Positions 1 through 6,490 of a DNA stretch of 7,349 nucleotides are shown here, piece after piece (the first letter of the stretch is position 1; every line of letters begins with the position of its first letter). The DNA is from Comamonadaceae bacterium (GTDB taxonomy: Bacteria > Pseudomonadota > Gammaproteobacteria > Burkholderiales > Burkholderiaceae_C): the NCBI GenBank assembly GCA_024642025.1, contig JAHEBY010000134.1, forward strand, positions 1 through 7,349, in the 5' to 3' direction. The position numbers were made by a program, and so were the translations under genes. The notes under the pieces were generated by a model. It worked only from the letters and a program-made list of their open reading frames with translations. It was not told the origin of the DNA and made no database searches.

Positions 1-2
1 CA

Positions 3-2303
3 ATCGCCATGGCTGCACCGATTCGTGACTCGCAGGGGCGTGTAATTGGCGCCTTGGTTGGTGTCACAGACTTGAGTAAACCCAATTTTCTGGACAAGAT
101 TGCGAAGCCGACCTTGAACCAGGTCGGTGTGGTGTCGATTGTCTCGTCCAAGTACCGAGTCACAGTCACGTCCTCTGACAAGACGCTTGTCATGATGGCT
201 CTTCCCCCGCCTGGCGTGAACACTTATCTTGACAGAAACATCGCCGGCTTTGAGGGCTATACCAAGGTCGTCAATATCCTTGGACAGGAACAACTTGCGT
301 CAATCAAGCAAATTCCGGCGGCTCAGTGGTACCTGTTTTCCGGGCAAACGACCGAAGAATTGTTTGCACCTGTGCGATCGATGCAACATCGCATTCTGTT
401 GGCCGCCATTGTGCTGACCATGCTGGCAGGGGCCTTTACCTGGTGGATATTGAAGCGTCAACTGGCCCCGATGTTTGACACCGCCAAAAAACTGTCCTTG
501 ATGGCCAACGAAGTGGAAATCCCATCGCCATTGCCCATAGTCCGCCAGGATGAAGTCGGTGAGTTGATTGGTGGATTCAACAAACTACTGATTTCCTTGG
601 AAATGCGCGAACGTGCATTGAAAGCAAGCGAGAGCCGCTTCAGGTCCATCTTTGATCAAGCGCCCATGGGCATCGCCTTGATTGATTCATACAACGGTCA
701 TATCCATGCGGTCAATTCCAAGTTCGCCAGCATTGCAGGTCGAACCATGGAAGAAATGGCAACTATCGATTGGATGAGCATCACGCACCCGGATGATGTT
801 CAGGCAGACCTCGACAACATGGCTTCAATGAACGCTGGAAAGATTGCTGGCTTTCAGATGGAAAAACGTTACCTGCTCCACGATGGCACCCCGGTCTGGA
901 TCAATATGACGATTGCGCCGGTCATGGTCGAGGACAAGCTCCACAAACTCCATCTGTGCATGATCGAGGACATCAACGAGCGTAAGGCAGCCCAAGACCA
1001 GATTCAAAGTTTGGCCTTCTCGGATCCGCTGACGGGTCTGCCCAATCGCAGGCTGTTGCTCGATCGGCTTGAGCAAACCCTCGTAAATGCAAAACGCCGC
1101 ACGCGTCAAAACGCCTTGCTGTTCATCGATGTAGACAACTTCAAGACGCTCAACGACTCCCTGGGTCATGACACGGGAGACCAGTTGCTTCAAAAGATAG
1201 CAGAACGAGTCCTCAACTGTGTGCGCGAAGGCGACACAGTGGCGCGGCTGGGTGGCGATGAATTTGTGGTGATACTTGAATACCTGGATGGCGGAATTCA
1301 TGAGGCGACGGCCCAGGCCGATTTGGTCGCCAAAAAAATTCAACACCAGCTTCGCCAACCCTACCTGCTTGGCAGCTACACCTACCACAGCACAGCCAGC
1401 ATAGGCGTCACCTTGATGGGCGGTCCTCAACGAGAAAGCGTCGAGGACGTTTTGAAACGCGCTGAACTCGCCATGTACAAGGCCAAAGAGGTCGGGCGAG
1501 ACAACCTGCGTTTCTATGAATCAGGAATGCAAACTGCCATCAATGCCCGTGCCTCCATGGAGACGGAATTGCATGAGGCGATAAATCAATCCCAGTTCCT
1601 CTTGCACTACCAGGTTCAGGTTGATCGCAATGCCAAACCCATCGGCGTGGAGGCCTTGGTGCGCTGGCAGCATCCTGTGCGGGGCCTGGTCTCACCGGGC
1701 GAATTCATTCCCGTGGCAGAGGCCAGCGGCCTGATCCTGCCCTTGGGCCGTTGGGTGCTGCAATCCGCTTGCCAACAAATCGCAATTTGGGCACGGAAGC
1801 CAGACTTGGCACATATAACCGTCGCCGTAAATGTCAGTTCCCGCCAGTTTAAAGTGCCTGGCTTTGTAGACGACGTGATGAATGTCCTGAAGGTTTCTGG
1901 CGCCAACCCCAAGCGCCTTAAACTTGAACTGACCGAGAGCCTGCTGCTTGACAATATGCTCGATGTTGTGACCAAGATGAATGCACTCAAGTCATGTGGT
2001 GTGGGTTTTTCGCTTGATGACTTTGGTACGGGCTATTCATCACTGGCCTACCTGAAGCGCTTGCCACTTGATCAGCTCAAGATTGACCAGGGCTTTGTTC
2101 GGGACATCCTGAATGATCCCAACGATGCGGCCATCGCGCGGATGGTTGTTTCGCTGTCCGACACCATGGGCTTGAATGTCATGGCAGAAGGGGTTGAGAC
2201 CCAGGCGCAACGCGATCTTCTTGAAGAGCTCGGATGCTACGCCTATCAGGGCTACTTGTTTGGTAGACCTGTGCCGGTTCAAGAATTCGAGAGGACCGTA
2301 TAG
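3..2303 (+). CDS. Bifunctional diguanylate cyclase/phosphodiesterase (dCache-HAMP-PAS-GGDEF-EAL), 5'-truncated by window edge
   Basis: Makes and/or degrades cyclic di-GMP at the inner membrane. The frame is open to the window edge, and the first visible residues already lie inside an extracytoplasmic dCache sensor fold, so the true start and the first membrane helix lie upstream. Numbering from the Met at 9: rest of dCache 1-125, membrane helix about 128-148, HAMP about 149-202, PAS/PAC about 208-330, GGDEF domain about 335-500, EAL domain about 520-760. The GGDEF motif is intact at 415-419, with an RxxD inhibitory site (REGD, 406-409) five residues before it. The EAL domain keeps EAL (548-550), NVSSRQF, ELTES, DDFGTGYSS (670-678), KID (K691) and EGVET (727-731), so both active sites look usable. 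Which activity dominates cannot be read from sequence. No partner gene is adjacent and I see no terminator after the stop. Confidence 0.95.
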   Translation: MAMAAPIRDSQGRVIGALVGVTDLSKPNFLDKIAKPTLNQVGVVSIVSSKYRVTVTSSDKTLVMMALPPPGVNTYLDRNIAGFEGYTKVVNILGQEQLASIKQIPAAQWYLFSGQTTEELFAPVRSMQHRILLAAIVLTMLAGAFTWWILKRQLAPMFDTAKKLSLMANEVEIPSPLPIVRQDEVGELIGGFNKLLISLEMRERALKASESRFRSIFDQAPMGIALIDSYNGHIHAVNSKFASIAGRTMEEMATIDWMSITHPDDVQADLDNMASMNAGKIAGFQMEKRYLLHDGTPVWINMTIAPVMVEDKLHKLHLCMIEDINERKAAQDQIQSLAFSDPLTGLPNRRLLLDRLEQTLVNAKRRTRQNALLFIDVDNFKTLNDSLGHDTGDQLLQKIAERVLNCVREGDTVARLGGDEFVVILEYLDGGIHEATAQADLVAKKIQHQLRQPYLLGSYTYHSTASIGVTLMGGPQRESVEDVLKRAELAMYKAKEVGRDNLRFYESGMQTAINARASMETELHEAINQSQFLLHYQVQVDRNAKPIGVEALVRWQHPVRGLVSPGEFIPVAEASGLILPLGRWVLQSACQQIAIWARKPDLAHITVAVNVSSRQFKVPGFVDDVMNVLKVSGANPKRLKLELTESLLLDNMLDVVTKMNALKSCGVGFSLDDFGTGYSSLAYLKRLPLDQLKIDQGFVRDILNDPNDAAIARMVVSLSDTMGLNVMAEGVETQAQRDLLEELGCYAYQGYLFGRPVPVQEFERTV

Positions 2304-2315
2304 CCGACCTTCCCG

Positions 2316-2417
2316 TCACGCGCGCAGGGTGTGAAGCACAGTCTCATGGACCATCGGTATGAGGGCATTCTTGTTGGGATGTCGGCCATAAAGCACCAGG
2401 CCGTGGACGCAGCACAT
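2316..2417 (-). pseudogene. Possible orphan C-terminal gene fragment (33 codons)
   Basis: Between the c-di-GMP enzyme and the SnoaL-like gene, the minus strand holds a 33-codon stretch from an ATG at 2417 to a TGA at 2316-2318. Its translation has protein-like composition and mostly G/C third positions, with the string HGLVLYGRHPNKNALIPM and an end in HTLRA. It looks like the closing helix of a larger protein. A stop (TAA, 2421-2423) lies just upstream in the same frame, and there is no clear ribosome binding site. I do not recognise the parent family; a TetR-type regulator tail is only a weak impression. It may equally be a chance open frame. Confidence 0.25.
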
Positions 2418-2460
2418 GATTTAACTCGCGAGCGCTGCGAGCGCGCAAAAACCGGGCGCG

Positions 2461-2874
2461 TCAGGCCCAGCCCAGCAGCTTCATGGTGTAGCCGTCGTTC
2501 CAGATCTTCGTCATGTGGCGGATCTTGTTGCCGTCGAAATTGAAAATGTACGCGTAATCGGCCGCGACCTTGTTGCCCGTGGGTGGAACCGGTCCGCCCG
2601 GACCAGTCTGTGTGCCGTGGACAACCGCCGTGACGACGACGGTGTTGCGCTCGGCGTCGGTGGCGAGGGCCTTGATCTCGGGATGCATGTCGGGAATCGG
2701 CGTGAAGAGTCCCTTCAGCCAAGCCGCATAAGCTTCGACCGTTGTGACCGTTGCCAGGCCGTCGGCCTGGCATGAGAAGCTCGCTCCAGCGTGACACCAC
2801 TCCTTGCAGATTTCCCAGTCTTTGCCACCTTCAATGGCGTCGAAGAATGCCTTTGCGCTTTGTGAAATAGACAT
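2461..2874 (-). CDS. SnoaL-like / NTF2-fold family protein (137 aa)
   Basis: A small soluble alpha+beta barrel protein of the SnoaL-like polyketide cyclase / NTF2 superfamily. Members of this length are often isomerases, cyclases, hydrolases or stand-alone ligand binders, so the reaction cannot be assigned. The order is typical: an N-terminal helix (SISQSAKAFFDAIEGGKDWE), the CHAGASFSCQAD strand, the AWLKGLFTPIPDMHPEI segment, then long beta strands (NTVVVTAVVHGTQTG, ADYAYIFNFDGNKIRHMTKI) ending in WNDGYTMKLLGWA, the usual SnoaL-like tail. There is no signal peptide or membrane helix. The ATG is supported by GAGGAGG (2882-2888, minus strand) 7 nt upstream. It lies on the same strand as the ureohydrolase, 179 nt downstream of it, but has its own promoter candidate, so independent transcription is likely. 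No clear terminator follows. Confidence 0.85.
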   Translation of the reverse strand: MSISQSAKAFFDAIEGGKDWEICKEWCHAGASFSCQADGLATVTTVEAYAAWLKGLFTPIPDMHPEIKALATDAERNTVVVTAVVHGTQTGPGGPVPPTGNKVAADYAYIFNFDGNKIRHMTKIWNDGYTMKLLGWA

Positions 2875-2881
2875 GTGCAGG

Positions 2882-2888
2882 CCTCCTC
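2882..2888 (-). promoter_or_regulatory. Strong Shine-Dalgarno GAGGAGG of the SnoaL-like gene
   Basis: GAGGAGG on the minus strand, 7 nt before the ATG at 2874, is near-complementary to the 16S rRNA 3' end. It fixes this start and suggests efficient translation. Confidence 0.75.
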
Positions 2889-2927
2889 TTTTATTAACTC
2901 CTGGGCGCTTTGTCCAGGATGAAGATA

Positions 2928-2956
2928 ATAATGAAAAGATCGATTTACGATGTCAA
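2928..2956 (-). promoter_or_regulatory. Sigma-70-like promoter of the SnoaL-like gene
   Basis: On the minus strand a perfect TTGACA (2956-2951) is followed after 17 nt by CATTAT (2933-2928), which matches four of six -10 positions. The expected transcript start is near 2921, giving a leader of about 45 nt before the ATG at 2874. An inverted repeat (TCCTGG 2899-2904 / CCAGGA 2914-2919) lies in that leader. This is a pattern match only. Confidence 0.5.
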
Positions 2957-3053
2957 CGGTGATCTACTTGCTGGGGTTTCCTCACACTTGGCATGCTTCT
3001 GCAACGACACGATCAACGGGCAACCCGCATCGTATGACACTGGATTCGCGGAC

Positions 3054-4070
3054 TTATGCATGCTTGCTCGCACCGATTCGCCGGCGCGCGAAACCACCTC
3101 CTTGCGCCCACGACGCACCCAAGACCGCCATCAACAGGCGACCGGCTGTGATGCTGGTCAGTTGGTTGGCAATGTCGTACGCAGGCGAAACTTCGACAAG
3201 ATCCATGCCCAGAATGGGCTGCCGTATCGCAAGTGCGCGCAGCATTGCCAGAGTCACATCCGCCTGGAGCCCTCCTGGCGACGGTGCTTGAACGCCCGGC
3301 ATGCAGGTTGGGTCCAGACCATCGGCATCGATCGTCAGATAAATGGGTATGTCGCGAGGAATTTGTTCCAGGACATGTTCAATCCCGTTCTCGCGCACAG
3401 CACTTGCAGTGATCAAGTTGGAACCATAGGCACACGCTGCCTCGTACTCAGGCCGACGGGCGCTCCCCGTACCTCTCAGTCCGATCTGAGTCATGCCCGT
3501 AACACAACGCAACTCGCTGGCGCGCCGCAGCGGGCTGCTGTAACCATTGCGCACACCATTGACTTCATCACGCCAGTCGAGATGCGCGTCGATATGAACG
3601 ACATGAACCGATGTGCCGGTGAGGTCGAGTGCCTGCAGAACCGGGGTGGTGATGCCATGGTCTCCTCCAAGCACAAAGAGCTGTGTGCCAGCTGCAAAGA
3701 CGGGGGCAATGCTGTCCCGAACACGCGCTGAGTGTTCGAGGTAAGTGTCGGCATTCCAGCACACGTTCCCGCCGTCTACACAGCGCTGTGGCATCACATC
3801 GGCCAAAGGTGCGCCGAGATCAAAGTCCCAGTTTTCCAGTCCATCGCAGAACTGGCCTGACATTTGCCGGATGGCATCCGGCGCACGCGATTGGTCGTTC
3901 GGAGACGGTTCACCAGGGTAGGGCTCGCTTTGAGGTATTCCGACCAGCAGCACATCTGCCTTTGACCATGCGGTAGGCTGCTCTTCGTAAGTCCAATTCA
4001 AGAACGTCTGTCTGGGTCTTGAGCCAAGCGGATCGGTCGGGCGGGTCATCTGGGTTGTGTGGTGGAGCAT
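3054..4070 (-). CDS. Arginase/agmatinase-family ureohydrolase (338 aa)
   Basis: A cytoplasmic binuclear metal hydrolase that would split a guanidino compound into urea and an amine; the substrate is not readable from sequence (agmatine, guanidinobutyrate, guanidinopropionate and others are possible). Metal ligands of the family are all present: GGDHG (H138), DAHLD (D161, H163, D165) and IDADGLDP (D248, D250). The later PGG element and the Glu of DLVEVSPAYD (E293) are also kept. Oddly, where SpeB and arginase have a conserved His in an HG motif 14 residues after the first Asp of DAHxD, this protein has Asn175 (RNGYSSP), so it belongs to a divergent branch. Length is normal for the family. The start is supported by AGGAAAGG (4076-4083, minus strand) 5 nt upstream; Met8 is a weaker alternative. 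It diverges from an ArgP-type LysR regulator, as guanidinobutyrase genes often diverge from a LysR gene, which suggests induction by a guanidino or basic amino-acid compound. Confidence 0.9.
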   Translation of the reverse strand: MLHHTTQMTRPTDPLGSRPRQTFLNWTYEEQPTAWSKADVLLVGIPQSEPYPGEPSPNDQSRAPDAIRQMSGQFCDGLENWDFDLGAPLADVMPQRCVDGGNVCWNADTYLEHSARVRDSIAPVFAAGTQLFVLGGDHGITTPVLQALDLTGTSVHVVHIDAHLDWRDEVNGVRNGYSSPLRRASELRCVTGMTQIGLRGTGSARRPEYEAACAYGSNLITASAVRENGIEHVLEQIPRDIPIYLTIDADGLDPTCMPGVQAPSPGGLQADVTLAMLRALAIRQPILGMDLVEVSPAYDIANQLTSITAGRLLMAVLGASWAQGGGFARRRIGASKHA

Positions 4071-4125
4071 TGCGGCCTTTCCTGGGCGTAAAAGTACTAG
4101 GGCCTCAGTTTGAGGAAGAACTCTG

Positions 4126-4137
4126 GTTTAATCAAAC
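4126..4137. promoter_or_regulatory. Palindromic half of a putative LysR operator pair (ureohydrolase-proximal)
   Basis: GTTTAATCAAAC is an interrupted inverted repeat (GTTT/AAAC) that matches 10 of 12 bases of the core of the site at 4155-4166. The two centres are 29 bp apart, close to three helical turns. Assuming a -10 such as TAGTAC (minus strand, 4099-4094) for the ureohydrolase gene, this site would centre near -44, where LysR activator-binding sites usually lie. The -10 and the distance are inferred. Confidence 0.45.
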
Positions 4138-4151
4138 GAAATAAAATGAAG

Positions 4152-4169
4152 TTAGTTTAGTTAAACTAA
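4152..4169. promoter_or_regulatory. Near-perfect palindrome, putative recognition site of the ArgP-like regulator
   Basis: TTAGTTTA and TAAACTAA form an 8+8 bp perfect inverted repeat around a 2-nt centre, within A+T-rich DNA between two divergent genes. It lies 29 nt upstream of the regulator ATG, so binding could also give autorepression. The location, symmetry and a second related site 29 bp away fit a LysR-type recognition site. I could not line it up as a symmetric T-N11-A box. Confidence 0.6.
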
Positions 4170-4185
4170 ATTAATCCGATGTGCC

Positions 4186-4191
4186 GAGGAG
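4186..4191 (+). promoter_or_regulatory. Shine-Dalgarno GAGGAG deciding the regulator start
   Basis: GAGGAG lies 7 nt before ATG 4199. It lies inside the reading frame if GTG 4181 is used, so it argues for the ATG as the start. Confidence 0.7.
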
Positions 4192-4198
4192 CTTGTCT

Positions 4199-5092
4199 AT
4201 GCTCGAAATGAGAGAACTCGCGTCACTCAGGGCCGTGATCACCGAGGGCAGCTTTGAATTGGCAGCACGTGCCTTGTTCGTGACGCCAGGGGCCATGTCG
4301 CAGCGAATCAAGCAACTGGAGGAGAAGGTGGGACAGGTGCTGGTGCTGCGCACCAGCCCACCCACACTCACTTCGGCAGGCGAATCGGTCCTTCAGCTCG
4401 CCCATCAGGTGGCGCTGCTTCAGCAAGAAGCTCTGGAGATTTTTCAGCATGGCACGACCGCCGAACCGCGATCTTTGGTTATCGCAGTCAATCACGACTC
4501 GATGGCCACATGGTTTATGCCACCATTGACCCGCTACGCTCAATGCAAGAAACTGCAACTTGATCTGCGAGTTCACGAGCGTGAACAGACCCATCGCCTG
4601 CTTAGACAAGGTATCGCTGTCGCAGCCGTCACCTCTGAGCTGGTACCAGTGCAGGGCTGCAAGGTCAAGGCGCTCGGCGCCTTGCGGTACGTCGCGGTCG
4701 CTGCGCCTGATTTCGCAGAGGAATGGTTTCCTGAAGGTGTGCTCGGCAAAATGAGTGCTCGCGCTCCGCTCGTAGCGTTCGATCGGGCAGATTCCCTGGC
4801 ACAGCTCTTCATCCGCCGCACCACGCGCAAACGCGTGTCGCCACCGGTTCACTATGTGCCGGCTTCTGCTGATCTGGTACGGGCGACCGTGATGGGCCTT
4901 GGCTGGAGCGTTGTACCCATATTGGCGGTCAAACCGTTGATTCATGCGGGCACGCTTGTGCGGCTTGAAGTGACGTCGACACTTGATGTGCCCTTGTATT
5001 GGCAGACATGGAACTTGAAGTCCGCTTTACTCACGGACCTTGAAGAAGAGGTGACAAAAGCCGCCATCGGTTCGCTCGAAGAATTGCATTGA
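4199..5092 (+). CDS. argP: LysR-family transcriptional regulator, ArgP (IciA/LysG) type
   Basis: A DNA-binding regulator of 297 aa from the chosen ATG, the same length as E. coli ArgP. The N-terminal winged helix-turn-helix (about residues 5-65) reads GSFELAARALFVTPGAMSQR then IKQLEEKVGQVLVLRT, with the linker helix after it. The effector domain follows ArgP landmarks: AVNHDSMATWFMPPL, LGALRYVAVAAPDF, WFPEGV, APLVAFDRAD, VPASADLV, GLGWSVVP and VPLYWQTW. ArgP proteins sense lysine and/or arginine; here the partner is a divergent ureohydrolase rather than the usual exporter, so the effector may be a related guanidino compound (inference). ATG 4199 is preferred over GTG 4181 because GAGGAG (4186-4191) sits 7 nt before it and the family starts at this point. 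'argP' means family level, not proven orthology. Confidence 0.92.
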   Translation: MLEMRELASLRAVITEGSFELAARALFVTPGAMSQRIKQLEEKVGQVLVLRTSPPTLTSAGESVLQLAHQVALLQQEALEIFQHGTTAEPRSLVIAVNHDSMATWFMPPLTRYAQCKKLQLDLRVHEREQTHRLLRQGIAVAAVTSELVPVQGCKVKALGALRYVAVAAPDFAEEWFPEGVLGKMSARAPLVAFDRADSLAQLFIRRTTRKRVSPPVHYVPASADLVRATVMGLGWSVVPILAVKPLIHAGTLVRLEVTSTLDVPLYWQTWNLKSALLTDLEEEVTKAAIGSLEELH

Positions 5093-5378
5093 CTGGTTCG
5101 CTTGCCTACAGCCGCTCTCGAAGGCCATCATTGAAGTCACCTGCTGCTCAAGAACGGCCACTTTCCGCCGGTTGAGAGTCACTCCGAATTTCAGTATGAA
5201 GGACAGCAAGCCCCGCATAGGCGTCATGCGCAAACCAGTGTCAACCGGCAGCAACGGGTCGAAAGTCGCCTCAGCCAGATTTTGCGTGACGCAGCCTATT
5301 CGACTTTGACGAGTAAAACACAGGGTACAGATGCCCGCGCTGCCTGCTTCGCCCGGGGTTGCACAAATCGACGCAAGA
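5093..5378. other. Intergenic region without a supportable gene
   Basis: Both strands were read. The open frames here (a 75-codon minus-strand frame overlapping the end of the regulator, and the upstream extension of the phosphoesterase frame from 5282) have no recognisable protein pattern and no ribosome binding site. I see no hairpin followed by a T-run, so the end of the regulator transcript is not located. Confidence 0.5.
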
Positions 5379-5396
5379 CTGACATCACACTGTCAC
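5379..5396 (+). promoter_or_regulatory. Putative Pho box (PhoB binding site)
   Basis: CTGACAT CACA CTGTCAC consists of two 7-bp direct repeats with an 11-bp period, the PhoB box architecture (consensus half CTGTCAT). The second half matches 6 of 7 bases with the commonly tolerated final C, and the first matches 6 of 7. A -10-like TTTAAC (5405-5410) follows 8 nt downstream, close to the spacing in Pho promoters, where the box replaces the -35. The gene behind it is a phosphoesterase, which fits the function. No binding data are available. Confidence 0.55.
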
Positions 5397-5443
5397 ACGT
5401 CTTGTTTAACGTCTGGCACATTCATTATTCTTGGGACCTATAC

Positions 5444-6463
5444 ATGTTTGTGCGCAGCATTTTGGTTGGATCATTGGCCTTGACATTGGGCGCCTGTGCC
5501 ATTCAGACCCCCTCCGGGCAACAACAGGCGGGCACCTTTGCTTTCGGCCTGTGGGGCGACATGCCTTACGCCAAGGCAGGCGATGCGCCCAAAATGCAGG
5601 CATTGCTCAACAGCATCAATCAGTCGGACATTGAGTTTTCGCTGTATGACGGCGATATCAAGGACGGCAGCTCACAGTGCACGGACAACATCTACACCGA
5701 TGCGCTGAAGATGTTTGGCTCGATGAAGAAGCCGGTGGTGTATGTGCCGGGCGACAACGAGTGGACCGATTGCCACCGCCTGAACAATGGTGGATTCGAC
5801 GGCGTGGAGCGGCTGGCACACCTGCGCAAGGTCATGTTCCCCACCGCGAGCAGCCTGGGCCAGACCCAGATGCCACTGGAGCACCAGGGCAAGCCCGGTG
5901 AAAAATTTGTGGAGAACACGCGTTTTTCCCGCGGTGGCGTGATGTTCGTGGGCATCAACATGCCGGGCAGCAACAACAATCTGGTGCTCAGCGCGAAAGA
6001 GTGCTCCAGCAAGAGCGCCCGCAAGACCGCACAGTGTGATGCGGCCAACGCAGAATATCTGGAGCGCGATACGGCCAACACTGCCTGGCTGACGGGCTCA
6101 TTCGAGCAGGCCAAATCCGCCAATGCCAGGGGTCTGGTGGTTGTGGTGCAGGCCGACCCCGGCTTTGATCTGCCCGAGACCGAGGAGCTGGATGAGAGCG
6201 CGGCTCCGGGGGTGAGCGGCTACCGCGCATTCATGAGCAGCCTGACAAAGCAGACCGAACAGTTCAAGGGGCAGGTGCTGTTTGTGCATGGTGATACGCA
6301 CTTCTACAAGATGGACAAGCCGCTTTACAGCCCCACCAAATTGTTGCCTAACTTCACCCGCCTGCAAACCTTTGGCAGCCCGTCGATTCACTGGGTCCGT
6401 GTGACCGTGGACCCGTCCAGCGAACAGGTGTTTCAAATTACGCCGGTGATCGTGAAGCAGTAA
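5444..6463 (+). CDS. Lipoprotein, calcineurin-like metallophosphoesterase family (339 aa)
   Basis: Probably a membrane-anchored periplasmic phosphoesterase. Residues 1-18 form a lipoprotein signal peptide with lipobox LGAC (Cys18), which fixes the start at ATG 5444 with a weak GGGA at 5433-5436; the longer frame from 5282 would bury the signal and overlap the Pho box. The metallophosphoesterase pattern is recognisable but not canonical: GDMPY (38-42), DGDIKDG (69-75), PGDNEWTDC (102-110) and HGDTHFYKMD (282-291) stand in for D-x-H, GDxxD, GNHD/E and GHxH, and FGSPSIHWV (310-318) closes the core. Cys79, Cys110, Cys187 and Cys198 could form disulfides, consistent with export. The substrate is unknown. 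It is convergent with PPK2, with 27 nt between the stops, and the Pho-box candidate upstream suggests induction under phosphate limitation. The fold assignment is good; activity is inferred. Confidence 0.82.
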   Translation: MFVRSILVGSLALTLGACAIQTPSGQQQAGTFAFGLWGDMPYAKAGDAPKMQALLNSINQSDIEFSLYDGDIKDGSSQCTDNIYTDALKMFGSMKKPVVYVPGDNEWTDCHRLNNGGFDGVERLAHLRKVMFPTASSLGQTQMPLEHQGKPGEKFVENTRFSRGGVMFVGINMPGSNNNLVLSAKECSSKSARKTAQCDAANAEYLERDTANTAWLTGSFEQAKSANARGLVVVVQADPGFDLPETEELDESAAPGVSGYRAFMSSLTKQTEQFKGQVLFVHGDTHFYKMDKPLYSPTKLLPNFTRLQTFGSPSIHWVRVTVDPSSEQVFQITPVIVKQ

Positions 6464-6490
6464 TCCCGATCCGGGCCGCCAGACCCCGCT

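Noticed and set aside
825..1430. 201-codon minus-strand open frame
   Set aside because: Antisense to the PAS-GGDEF coding region and without motifs.
2428..2446. GCGAGCGC repeat / short hairpin as terminator of the SnoaL-like gene
   Set aside because: The stem is 5 bp and is not followed by a T-run in the direction of transcription.
2279..2800. 173-codon minus-strand open frame
   Set aside because: It overlaps the SnoaL-like gene out of frame; its translation is Arg/His/Ser-rich with no family pattern, while the 2461-2874 frame has a clear fold signature and ribosome site.
2910..3731. 273-codon plus-strand open frame
   Set aside because: Antisense to the ureohydrolase, whose metal-binding motifs prove the minus frame; composition is that of a shadow frame.
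4181..4198. GTG start for the LysR regulator
   Set aside because: It adds six residues not typical of the family, and the good Shine-Dalgarno at 4186-4191 serves ATG 4199.
4223..4945. 240-codon minus-strand open frame
   Set aside because: Antisense to the ArgP-type regulator; no recognisable motifs.
5402..5431. TTGTTT ... TATTCT as a sigma-70 promoter for the phosphoesterase
   Set aside because: It would start transcription only a few bases before the ATG; the Pho box with TTTAAC gives a better geometry.
5282..5443. N-terminal extension of the phosphoesterase frame
   Set aside because: It would place the lipoprotein signal peptide internally and overlap the Pho-box candidate; there is no ribosome site at 5282.
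6465..6475. CCCG/CGGG hairpin between convergent phosphoesterase and PPK2 genes
   Set aside because: Only 4 bp of stem and no T-run on either strand, so not a credible terminator.
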